A DNA stretch of 64,000 bases. Origin: Porogramme epimiltina. Its lineage: Eukaryota > Basidiomycota > Agaricomycetes > Polyporales > Polyporaceae. The DNA lies in NCBI GenBank assembly GCA_900155495.1, contig FTLJ01000223.1, positions 18,824-82,823 of the forward strand, given 5' to 3'. The position numbers and the translations under genes were made by a program. Positions 1 through 11,800 of this stretch are shown in pieces (positions within the stretch are counted from its first letter, which is position 1; each line of letters opens with the position of its first letter). The notes below the pieces were generated by a model that searched no databases, was not told the origin of the DNA, and saw only the letters and a list, made by a program, of their open reading frames with translations.

Positions 1-421
1 CGCTGATATCGAGGTTCTAATTCTGTATTGCGCTAGGCAGCCATACGTAGATAGGTCTTGACCTGTCTCTCCTAATACAGCTAGGGGTAGCTAGACAACA
101 CCAGGCCTATCAGCTGCTCTGGGGTAAGTTTACTATTAAATAACAACTGATACCGACTATGTCCACTACCATTGGAATTGCCGAAAGGATGAAGATTAAG
201 ATGCTCATTCTCTTGCTATTTGTGAGGGCTAGACATCGCAGGGCGCTGAATACTAAAGTGTTAACTTAGTAAGTTCCGTATTGTTGCTAGACAACCAATA
301 TATGGTTTACCTGCGGGAGGGAAGAATTGGGCTGCAAAAAGCACGCCGTTTATCCTGGTTCGTGCTGTGCAGCTCTATTCCATGGGTGACATGAGTAGGC
401 CTTTTGAGGGACAACGGCCCA

Positions 422-715
422 TCAGTGTGAGTACGCTCTACTACTCACAATGCTCTGCGTAATTGGGAGAAAGGCAATCAAAACATAGAGATTCCTAACG
501 AGTGCGGTGTAATGTCCACCGAGAAAAAGTGCCATAGACAGGGAAAAGCGGCCTCTCCAAATCAATGACACTTCCTTCTGGAGCATGAGAATGTACTCCC
601 AACAAAATATCACTACCCGTACTTTTTAGTTCGAATGGGATGCAAGATCACAGCACCATTCTCACCGGAACTCGCGATGGAGCAGCAGTTCGCCGAAACG
701 CTGGACAGACAAGAT
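422..715 (-). CDS. DUF6533-like membrane protein copy A, partial 5' part
   Basis: Two exon-like pieces on the minus strand match the start of the DUF6533 family seen many times in this window. The first (about 715-655) reads ...SANCCSIASS and ends at a GTGAGA donor. The second (about 600-455) carries the family signature WEYILMLQKEVSLIW followed by a hydrophobic helix. Family knowledge: these are multi-spanning fungal membrane proteins of unknown function. The 3' exons should lie at positions below 422 and beyond the window edge; I could not thread them, so this copy may be cut or decayed. Not assigned a start codon. Confidence 0.5.
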
Positions 716-1559
716 TTAAACCACGCTCTGGAAGACTGGCATCCGCAATGACTCACGCCCTGGCATATAGATGTTCGATATTTTCTGTCTTCATAAGTAG
801 GATCATGGGAGGAAGGGTTAGCTAGCAAGCCAGAATGCTTTGCTCTGGCCTGGAGTGATATATATGGCACCCACAAAGGCCCTATAGAATGTCTAAAAGA
901 ACCCACTCTTCGATGGAGGATATCAGGATATTGAAATAAAAATGGGTGCGATCGGGCCGTCGGTGTAGGGATGAGCGTGGTATGCCAGTGTAGTTCGATG
1001 CAGAAGCACCTCAAGTTGACATCTAGTCCGACTACATTAAGGACACAGAAAACACGCGGTCATCGGCCTCGGCTTAATAAGCTACTCCTGTGGCTCAAAT
1101 ACTGCCGTACTTGGGCTATTGAAAACCGCAGTTGTCCGGATATTCCAGTCATCACGCGCTTGCTCAAATCGGCCACTGGGCCACTGAGTGAAGCGGCCTC
1201 GGCGTCAACGTTTCAACCCGAATGTCACATCATCACCTTCTGCTAGGCTTAGAAATATCTCTCCGCTGGCTATAGCCCCAAAGTCACCATGATGGATGCC
1301 CTTGGTAGTAGTAGATTCAACTTCGGTGTGCGTTCCCGGATTTTGTATCGCCGTGCTCAATATATTACATAGGTCTCGGGGCAAAGATTCTTTACAGCGA
1401 ATGCTCTGACGTCTTTCACCTATTGACTTCCCATTCATTACACAACTCCATGACGTTTAAATTGGTTGAGGGGCATTATATGATCATCTGCAGAGTGCAC
1501 TCCACTTACGAAAACAGTTTGACTGAGTCTATCAACATGGGATTGATATCAGCTCATAC

Positions 1560-3371
1560 TCACAAATCTACGCCCTCGGATGAAATAATGTGCCCAAGTA
1601 GGCTTGCCGGGATGGTGGTTTGTACTACATTATTCCCGGAGGCCGAGAGAGAACTTTCAACTCCCGGAAAGCCGACCGAAAGCTCACCCCTGGGGACCGG
1701 GGAACCTAGAGTTTCTAGAGCCCGAGAAAATGGAGACATGGGCAGGGGATCACAGACCGCTTGAAGACGCGACCCGGCTGGGGAGCCCCATTCAATTGTT
1801 CTGTGGCGAGTGTTTTGAAGATCCAAGAGGAACCGAGATACTAGGCTGACTGTAATCCTATGTAGTACCTGTTGCATTAGCCAAGGTTCCATGCCATTAT
1901 ATGTGACATACGGCTGGGTCAACACGATAGTATAGCTTGCACCCGAGTACGGTCCGTCAATCTCGAGACATAATGCCCCTAGTCAGCGTTATAAAACACA
2001 AAAACAGGGTTGAAGACATACAGAGCCCAAGGACATCCCCAGATTTAACGCGTGGATGGCCATCATGACACTATGATGTAACCGGTATTATTAGTCATTA
2101 GAAGAAACCACGTAAGGGTTCACACACAGGAACCATCGGAGTCCTGGAAGCCACATATGTCAGTATCCTAGTACAGAGAGGTGCTAAAATGGAGACTGGC
2201 CGTCTTGGACAAGTACGTCATATAAGCTTCTGCCCGGAGACTGCAAGTGCCCTTCAGAAACGCATCGCCTTGACAAGTAGAACCAGGTTATAAATATCAA
2301 CGTGGCATCCGCAATGATGAGGGATGTCCGAGTGATAATTGGAACTATTTGAAAAGCAGTTGGTTAGTGCGGTGATCTCACTAGCGGACAGACTAAGGGT
2401 AGAAGCGAACTTCTAGAGGGATTAGGCTTCAGAAATAATCTATAACAGAGTCACTGCTTGCGAAGAACTCGCCTCATGAGCCACATCTCATTTATATTCG
2501 TGGTGTTCGATGGGTATACACTCCGACATCCCGCTTTGCCGAGGTTGGCGCCCGTCAAACCAAGGGGAAACTGCGCCTGTCATAGTGGACCACACCTCGC
2601 GTAAGATGTGTGGTGGACACCGAGCCTGTGAGAAATATGGGGCGCACCGAGTCCGATACAATGGGTACGACGCCCGCTAGAACGAGGACAAATATGGATA
2701 GGGCCTTGTTCCTACTGAGGGCATAGGCACGAAGCCCGGAGAACACTGGTGATCACGGACCCCGTGGGGTACGATCAGTTTCCGATCATGACGGGGTGGT
2801 GGGAGCTCACGTACATGCGGGGAACATAAAGTTTTGAATGTAGACCGCAAAAATTGCCTTGACCGTTGCCGAGCAACTGTGTGCCGCCCGAAGGCTCCAT
2901 TGATTGACAGATTACGGGGACAACATAAAATCTCACCTCTAGGTTCCAGGATCAGGACTATGGATGAGCGAATAGAAAATCTTTGAATTACTCACCCAAT
3001 CCGACATAGGTAAGAAGATTGTCAGGTCATACAAATATGTTGCGAGAGCCGTGTAACGGTTGAGAAAGAACAGTATGGAGGCTCCAGAGAACTCTCCCTT
3101 CCAAAAGAGCTCAACTTCACGGTCTAGTGTAGTGAGATACTCATATATGTAACATACTAAGTCACTTGGAAATCAGCAACGGTGTTAATGACGAGCGAAC
3201 AGAAGACGTACTCGAGGCAGCTAACGTGCAAATGTTTGACGTGAATCTAGAATAATGCTGAACCGTTAGTAAAATGGAACCACAGGACGTAGGTGCTACC
3301 AACAGTTTGAAGTGCTCATTGGCTAAGTGGCGATCCATAGCGAACAAGTGATCTTGGTACAAGATGCCCAT
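1560..3371 (-). CDS. DUF6533-like multi-pass membrane protein, copy B
   Basis: Exon pieces appear in the right order on the minus strand. SNICTLAAS lies near 3230-3195. YEYLTTLDREVELFW plus a helix and LNRYTALATYLYDL lies at about 3140-2995 and is followed by a GTGAGT donor. FSGLRAYALSRNKALSIFVL lies at 2746-2600, and TRTSLIIADATLIFITWFYL at about 2350-2280. The last exon, SRFLLDLQNTRHR, continues to a stop at 1560. These five blocks are the hallmark of every copy in this window. Introns are short and I did not fix each boundary; the start codon is uncertain, so the upper coordinate is only the limit of the open frame. Function unknown; expected in a cellular membrane with the hydrophilic tail outside the helices. 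Confidence 0.6.
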
Positions 3372-4001
3372 ATTACTCGCCGCGCTCTTATATGCTTTTT
3401 GAGAGTTGCTGTGCGTGAGTATGGAGCACCGGAAGCCATGCCGTCAGCTAACATAAGGATTTCCGCAAGAGGGAGAGACGGGTAGGCGGTGCTGCTGCTT
3501 GAGGGGCGGCGAATATACGATTCTGTCAAGTCACGTCATGTGCTCACCAGGTTTAGCACATACCGGTTCTACTCGGCGACATCCTGAGAGGATTGTACTC
3601 GTTGGAACTCGCCTTCCTCGGAAACACTGGGTGCGGTGCATCCCGAGAAGGATGTGGTGGCGCCGCAGCGATCAAAATGTCAAACCATTGTGGTTCACCG
3701 GACAAAGACCGGCATTCAAGTAGTGAGGAGATGATAGACGCTACAAAGTTTACGGAACCGTAGCTGCTAGTTGGATTCTGATGCCGACGGGGCAGTTGCG
3801 ATGCTCTGCCGTTGGTAAGCCACATGGACCGCAGATGAATTCTAGGGTGTGATAGAGCTGTTATACAATAGCAGGGTCATGCATCGCCTATTATAAGGGA
3901 AGTCAGATGATCAAGCGTAGTACATTGGGGCCATGATGTTGGCTTACATGCATCAACGTAGTTCTCGGTCCTTCTACGAAGCTCTGGGACTCCTGGCCAC
4001 T

Positions 4002-5668
4002 CTAAGGCGACGCTGTCCCTCTAGTCCGACCCTCATTCTGCGACGCACCCGAGGCACGGGGGATCGTCTGATCGGGCGTATGGCCATCCACGGCACTTTC
4101 TAGGGCCATCGCCGAAAGGGCGAACGCTTCTTCGTATTGGCTCACGTGCGATATTGATGCAGCTAGAGGTCCTGACGCCCACTGATCGAGTTTGGCGTGT
4201 CGGTTGACAGCCACGTCCATGCGCGACTCAGTCCACGCCTCCCAATTCGTATTTCGGCGATTGGCGGTTTGAAGGTCGAGCAAGAATCGCGACACCAGAG
4301 CTGACGTGACTCTGTGGAGGAGATGTAAGTCATTGCAACCTCTGGACTGGGTCGTATGATCGAGGTCGGTAGAACGTACGGCAAGGTGAATAGACCCACA
4401 TACGAGCTGTCTTTGTATGGCCCTTGAACCTAGTTATGAACATCAATAGCGCATCGCGTCAACATAGAAGATCTCAGACGTACTACTGTGAGGGAAAGTG
4501 CCAGATGAAGGACGTTAAGGAATATAAGGGTGCTGCGGTGTGGGAAGTACATGAGCGTGTCTCCACGCTGTCCTCAACTGTCAGGGACCCACACGAAGTA
4601 TCTCATTCCTGGAGTAGGAACAGACTATGAATTAAATGATTCGTACATTCAGAGTCGACACTCACCATCTCGCAGTAGCACCTGAGGAAATGTAAAGTTG
4701 CCCAGCGAGTCATTTAGAAGGCCCCGTCGGGAGAGACAGAACCAAGTGACGAGGATAAGGATGACATCGGCCACGACTATTGTGCCCCTTCCGACGCTCA
4801 CGACTACCGCCCAACGAAGTGATACATGAATGAATGCGCTCTAACCACGCCCTGGGATACACACGTACCTCTTCGTCGAATATTGTCAGCCGATATATCA
4901 GCGGAGGCAGGAGGAGCTTACATAGCAAAATGAAAGCCGTGTGGAGGTCTGTCATATGTCGATACGCATCCTGCCTGATAAAAATTCTCCCCTGAAAGTC
5001 CAAAGGAGAAATGGGCCTAGGACGGTCTACTGAGCCGGTGAACGCAGTGAGGTATCGCTAGTGTGGCTTACAATAGCTAGTCCAATCGGAACAACGGCAC
5101 CCAGAAAGAACACCACAACCGACAGAAACTTGTTCCTACTGAGAGCGTACACTCTCAAGGAAGAAAACACTAGACCGATAAAAATGTCAGCGATATGAAC
5201 ATGCAGCGTCGATGCGACATGGCTTATTACAGACCTGCTGGTAGTGGAAACTGTCCTAAGTATACCACGTACATCACCCTCACTGTCACAGCGCAGCTGC
5301 AGTACCGTCGTTAGCTCGGGGGGATCAAAGTCCAAATCAACTGTGCCCATGATACATTACCTCTACCAGTAGCACGTCAGATTAGGTAACATATGCGTTA
5401 GCGTTGAGAAATAATCACAAGGTCTGACATGGGGACGAAGATCGCGAGATTGTAGAGGAATGTGACCAGCGCCCAGTATCTGTTCAGGAAAAAGAGGATA
5501 GCAGCGCTCGTTGTTCGCCCGGTCCAAAACAGCTCCACTTCTCGATCGAGTGTGATGAAATACTCGTACACGCAGGCCACTGTGAGATGCAATGGTTGGA
5601 CAGAAGAAAACCGATAGGAGATCATGGATCGCACCGGAGGCAGCTAACGTGCAGTAGTTCGTCACCAT
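4002..5668 (-). CDS. DUF6533-like multi-pass membrane protein, copy C
   Basis: Minus-strand copy with all family blocks in order. TNYCTLAAS is at about 5662-5635. YEYFITLDREVELFW with LNRYWALVTFLYNL is at about 5565-5430. FSSLRVYALSRNKFLSVVVF is at about 5165-5095. GRGTIVVADVILILVTWFCL is followed by FPQVLLRDG and a GTGAGT donor near 4665. The C-terminal exon, SRFLLDLQTANRRN, ends at 4002. It lies 600 bp upstream of copy B in the same orientation, so B and C form a tandem pair. The first exon and start codon are not resolved. I see no internal stop in the blocks I could read, so the gene may be functional. Confidence 0.6.
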
Positions 5669-7009
5669 ACTGAAATTTTGCGTCTATCAGTGCTTGGAGG
5701 GGGGTGAGGTTGAGGGAATAGGGCGCACATCTTTTTGTAGCCTTCTTCGATGGTGTAATGCATGGTAGAGCAGGGAAAAGGGCTTACGAAATTGGAGAAT
5801 ATTCGAACGAACGAAGCACTCTTTATGCTTGTGAACGGACGATTTTCCATGTCCCGATGTAGCGGGGTTACATTGTGGAGGTGCTTCGAACACAAGGAGA
5901 AAATACAGCTTCCAGGCTAGCATCGTGAGCTTCAGTCTGCGACATGTTCGGAGGACATAAGTTTGACACGTTACGTGAATCTCATGGTGTCCTTGCGAGA
6001 ACAAAGTTCCATGGCGGTGAATAAACGAATAGATGGTGACCGTCCGTCGGCTCCGACAATGCCCCGCTCCTATCGCTGTGTAATCAGTGACATTGTGGAC
6101 GATCGATGAAAGTGCAAGTTCGTCGCAGCCTATGGGGCTTGCAGGAGAGGTGTGGCCTGTGGACACGCGGTGCTAGCGCAAAGGTAGCGTAGGTAACGTT
6201 CCAGTTGTAGTACCTCGTAGAGTCTAGCGAAGCAACGGCTCGGGCGAGTCCACTCCCTCTGGAGATGTCCGGAAATTGCCCAACTCGCGGCAGCACGGAG
6301 AGATGGAAGCTGGTGTAATGGTTTCAGCTGGCACCTAGGCTTTCAAGGGGACTGCATGTCAGAAGCTAAAGATAGATGACTGCGTGTGCTAACCTCATAC
6401 TGACGTATTTTGAGCAGGTTTAAATGTACCGTGACCGGCACACATGCGTGCTCGGGGGGGTGGATTGCGTCGGGGGTGACATCACTAGGCCTAAATTTGC
6501 CAGGGAAGGTCATTGGAGCCACGAACGAACCAGCAACAGTGGGCGGGTTCTGAGCTGGCCATCTGTACGTTGGTCCAGTGGAACACAATCACCAAGCCGC
6601 TCAAGCTCAAGGACCACTGGCAACTGGCAACCCGGAGCGCTTCTGATGTAGGCGACGCGAGGGGCTTCGGCCGAAGAGACCGTCAAAGTTCGGACACTCG
6701 GTCCGTATCATCGTTGATCATTTTAGCAGGTGGCTCGTCCAACTCCAGGTTTTGTCTCTTCGACGAATTCTACCCTGACGTCGTGCGACATGTTGAGACG
6801 TTACGTATACATTGCGGCTGGGGTGACAGAAGGGGGGGAAGTCTGCTGGCTCGCGGGTAGGGTACGATGAACCAGCTTGACATCCGTACGAGCGCTACTA
6901 ACGTTGCACGTCGCTTCTCGGGAGAAAAGCAGACTTGTGAGAATGTTTTTGGTATAACTACAACATGACGGTTCACAGGTATATGCACTATATCTAGACA
7001 TCTGACACG
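5669..7009. other. Intergenic stretch, no supported gene
   Basis: Open frames here are short, overlap on both strands and show no family motif or consistent splice structure. It would hold the 5' end of copy C (minus) and the 3' flank of the dehydrogenase gene. I see nothing else that can be supported. Confidence 0.4.
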
Positions 7010-7878
7010 TTACAACGCGAAGCCCTACGAGCAAGAACAGTTAGGGATATTTGTGGTTGAAAGATGGATGAAGGAATACGTACGCCGTTCACCATGAGGG
7101 TTTGACCGTTGACCCAGGACGCGTCCTCGCTCGCCATGAACGCGACAGCTTTCGCGACCTCCTCAGGCTGACCGAGGCGCTTCGCGGGGTGTAGGTTCTC
7201 GAAGAACTGGATGAGCTGTGGGGGCTTGCCGTTCCGGAAGAGGTCCGTGTCGATGGGTCCGGGAGAGACAGTGTTGACGTTGATGCCCTTCCCGCCGAGA
7301 TCCTTCGCAAGCGCACGTGCCATCTGCTCGATCGCGCCCTTCGTGGAGATGTAAAGAAGGTAGTTCGGCGTGACCCCCGAGGCGCGGGTGAGCGAGGAAG
7401 AGAAGAAGATGACGCGACTGCCTGTTCGGGGTGTCAACTTGTGCGAGGCATTCATACACCGGGTTCAGCACGCACCTGGCTTCAAATGGGGAACTGCGTG
7501 CTGCGTCATGAACAGAGGACCCTTCACGTTCGCGTTGTAATGGAGGTCGTAGTCCGCCTCGGTCAACTCCGCCAAAGTGCGCAATTGCATGATGGCAGCG
7601 TTGAGGACAAGGATATCGAGGCCTCCGAGCTTCTCGCGCGTCTCGTCGACGAGACGCTTCGCCTCGGAGAGGACAGAAACGTCCGCCTTGATGATGGTCG
7701 CTTTGCCCGCACCCTTAGCGTTGATGCCGTCGGCGACGCCCTGCGCAGCGTCCGCGTTCGAGACATAGTTAATCACTACGCTCGCACCATCCGCTGCGAG
7801 ACGGGTGGCGACGGCAGCACCGATGCCACGGGAGGAGCCAGTGATGAGCGCAACTTTGCCGGCGAGAGGGAGGGACAT
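7010..7878 (-). CDS. Short-chain dehydrogenase/reductase (classical SDR)
   Basis: Three exons (7878-7476, 7421-7084, 7024-7010) joined through 54- and 59-nt GT...AG introns give 251 aa, the usual length for a classical SDR. Seen: an N-terminal Rossmann motif TGSSRGIG for NAD(P) binding, KADVS for the adenine-ring Asp, LNAAI in place of NNAG, a FFSSS catalytic serine region, the YISTK catalytic Tyr-x3-Lys, and SPGPIDTDLF. The tiny last exon restores the standard end VNGGFAL; without that intron the protein would run into non-homologous sequence. The ATG at 7878 precedes the usual LAGKVALITG start. Substrate cannot be inferred. Probably cytosolic. The gene is divergent from the VPS10-type gene, with about 1 kb between the starts. 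Confidence 0.9.
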
Positions 7879-8871
7879 GGTTGATTGTGTGGAAAGTGTC
7901 TGGGTGTCGAAGAGGACGGGGTGTGGGACAAGGGGCTAAGGGTGATTGAGAATGAGGGGGGCGTACCTTGGCAGCTTGGGAGACTTTATAGACTGAGCGG
8001 AGACGAGGCTTTGTAATTCCACAGCAGAAGAAGCTTGACATGCTCCAATCGATGTCGTCTGTATCGGTAGTTTGTGAATCACCGTGTCCTCCTTCCCTCC
8101 AGGGAGGCGATCATCGTCAACTTACCAATGTCTTGAGCGGCGGAACCCCGTGCGGGACTGCGGCGGGGCCTTGCTAGCGAGAAAAAGCTTGTAACCCCCT
8201 ACGAGGATGGCGGCGCGCGATGCTTTTGTACCGAGGGCCATTGCGAGCGTGGTCCGGGCGTGGACCACCCACCTCGAGGGTGCAGCGGCTTCAAGCCGCC
8301 TCCGATTTCCGAGCGGGCAACGCGCCAGCCGGCCTCTGATCGCGATCGAGACCTTCATTTTGTATGGGTATGGAATGCATAGATGTCAAGTAAGCGGTTC
8401 TAAAGGAATGCCAACGGGGCGCCAACTCTTGAAGGGATTCAATACGCGTCGGGCGTAAAGTGGGGGCGTAGTGATGTCGTCCTCGGTCGCGTGCGGGAGG
8501 GTGTGTGGACTTGCCGCGCATTCCTGATGGGTTGAGGGAAGTGCCGAAAAGAACTCGATAAGTACACAGTCGCCGAGTGACTCGAGTCAGAGGTGCGGAC
8601 AGATAGCACAGTACACGCGCAGCGACAACGGGGCAGAGAGAACAGCGCAGAGATGCGCCCGAGCACCTATTGCACTGCCCTATTGACGGACTATTATAAC
8701 GTTACTAGTCCATCTATTAGACGACTTCAAGGACTGTAATGAATGAGATCATCGAGTGCTTATCTCGTTGATTAGATCGTTACTTACGGAGCCGCAACAG
8801 GCCACGTTTACTCCTTAGCCGCCACCGCTAACTGTCTGCTCGCTGTGCTGCGCAGCGAGCAACCACTCTCC
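7879..8871. promoter_or_regulatory. Divergent intergenic region between SDR and VPS10-type genes
   Basis: About 990 bp separate two start codons pointing away from each other, so both promoters should lie here. No convincing TATA box or repeated operator was found; the short open frames on both strands have no recognisable content. Confidence 0.4.
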
Positions 8872-11800
8872 ATGGCCCCCCACCACAGGGCTCTCGTTCT
8901 CCTCTGGAGCCTGGCCTTATGGCTTGCGCTCGCCACCGGCCAACCCCAATCCACGATAAACTACTTCGACAATCTCCCCGCCAGGCTGTTCTTCTTCGAT
9001 GACGCGACGGTATGTACCGCGTGGTACCCCGATGACGCCTGCTCACGCTCGCTTCGGCAGGACGCTATCTACCACGACGTCGTCAAAGGCAATGTTATCG
9101 TTTCACCAGATGAAGGGAAGACTTGGAAACAGGCGGACGGTGTGCCTGAGGGAGAGGCGGCCATGGTCATCGAGCACCCGTTTGATAATAGGCTGGTGCG
9201 TGCGCTATGTTGTGTACCCGTTTCATCGCTGACCGTCCACTAGGCATTCATCCTCTCGCGAGGGAAAACACATTGGCGGACCACGGACAGGGGAAAGTCA
9301 TGGCAGACCTTCACCATGCCCTTGCCTCCCGCGCTCATAGGACGACCGCTCTCCTTCCACTCTGATCCGAGCAAGTATAACTACATTCTCTACCAAGGCA
9401 CCGCATGTGACAATTCAGGAGGATGGGGATCCCTCTGCCACGATGAGGTGAGTGTTTGAGTGAACTTCGTAGTTATATGTTGGGTCTTCGGTCCAGTGCT
9501 ACTTCTCTCCAGCCACATGCATGTCCACATTTGTGGCGCCCTTTATGGTTTCGAGACGTATTCTTCCAGTGCCCATTACCTCTTCGTACATGCCACCAGC
9601 GCGCTAATTCGCTTCCCCTAGACATATTTTACGACGGACGCTTTTGCGGACACGCGGCTGCTCATGCTAGACACCTCGCGCTGTCAATTCGCACACAGCA
9701 GCAAAGATTTCAAGCACGAAGCCCACCCCGATCTCATCTACTGCGTCGCTTTCGACTCATCATCGACCTCCGGAAGCCACTCGTTGGCAGCAAGTCGCGT
9801 CTACTCGTCGACGGATTTCTTCCAGACCGAGAAGAAGCTTGAGGACTTCGGCATTGGGAAGAACGCGCGAGGCGTCGTCGCGTTCGCCATAGTGTCCAAG
9901 TTTGCCGTAGTGGCGATGAAAGACCTCGACGGAGGTTCGCGTAACGAGATGATTCTATATGTCTCTGTGGACACGAAGACTTGGGCCAAGGCGTCCTTCC
10001 CGCACTCCACCTCCGCTCGACTACGCGAGAATGCGTACACTATCGTCGAGTCGACGACACACTCCCTCGCTGTAGATGTGCTCAACCACGACCGGAGCGC
10101 GATCGGCACGCTATTCGTCAGCAACTCAAACGGCACTTTCTTCGTCGAGTCGCTCAAGGACACCAACAGAAACGAGATGGGCTACGTGGACTTTGAGACC
10201 ATTTACGGCGTCGAGGGAGTTGGTCTTGCAAATGTGGTGCGCAACGCTCAGGAAGTCGACTCGCATCACTCCATGAAGCAGCTTCAAACTCGCATCACTT
10301 TCGACGACGGTGGGTGTCTATCTAGAAACCGGTTATTCCTCCCCATTGACAAATTGTTAGGTCGTTCGTGGTCGCGACTTCGCCCACCAAGTGAGGACAG
10401 TGACGGACGTCGCATCTCGTGCAGCCCAGGCGACGACGACTGCTCGCTTCATCTCCACTCCGTGACACTCCCGCACAACTTTGGCCGAGTGTTCTCATCC
10501 CCTGCGCCTGGTATCGTGATGGGCGTTGGCTCTATCGGGAACTACTTGAAGCCATACGAAGAGTCCGAAACGTTCCTCAGCACGGATGGTGGCGTGACGT
10601 GGAAGATGGTCCATCAGGGCGCACACAAGTATGAATTCGGCGACCAGGGCAGCATTCTCGTCACAGTCAACGACGAGGAGGGCGCGAATGAAATCAACTA
10701 TTCGACGGACTTCGGCAGAAGTTGGTGTGTGCTTCCCTTCACTCTAACGTACTTCGATTCTCACATATCACATCACTACAGGCAGAGATACGACTTTGGT
10801 CTTCGTCTTCGTGCACGTCTTCTCACCACCGTCGGCGACTCGACCTCGCAAAAGTTCTTACTCATCGGCCAAGTCGCACGTTCAGATCAGAAGAGTGGCC
10901 AGGGTCGTTTCGCCGCAGTCTTCCTCGATTTTGCTACCCTGTCAAGACCCAAGTGTTCCGATAGCGATTTTGAACCTTGGTTTGCTCGTTCGTCTACTCA
11001 CGAGTGCCTGATGGGCCACAGGGTATGTCCGTCGTGGATTGCGTTCATTCTCAGCCTGACGACTCCTGTAGCAATCGTACCGTCGCCGCAGGCCCGATGC
11101 TAACTGCTATGTCGGCGAGAAGTTCCGCGACCCTGTTCCATCTGAGGACCCATGCCCTTGCAGGGACGAAGACTACGAGTGGTACGTGTCTTTCAGGAGT
11201 CGAAATCCGTAAACATTCTCAAATACGCTCTACAGCGATTACAACTTCATTAAGGTCAATAACGAATGTGTTGCCGCAGGACCGGAGCCTATTCCCGACA
11301 ACGTCTGCTTGGAACCGCATGAGACGTATATGGGCTCTTCTGGTTATCGTTTGATCCCCGGCAACACATGCGACCGAGAACGTGGTGTCAAAAAGGACGA
11401 TAAAGTTCAGAAGTCATGCGGAAATGCTCAACCGCAAGAGGGGCAAATCATTCACCGCATCGTGAGTACTGACCCGTTACCACCCAGACGCGGCTAACAC
11501 CTGTCGCTCCGATAGCAACCATTCCCTGCTCCGCTCGTCCAGTACTCGTACTTTGCTAAGTCCACGACCATCCTAGCCCGTCTCGCAGATCATAGTGTTT
11601 GGCAGTCTCCGAACGAAGGTTACACATGGAACCAGATCCAGCCTGGCGAGACGTTTGTCGCGTTCTACCACCACACCTTCGCCAACGATCGTGCATACCT
11701 GATCACGAACGACAAGTACTACTGGTACACGACGGATACAGGACGATCGTGGAACAAGATGACCACCCAGACGCTGGCGAACTCGTTTGGGCTGCCCGTG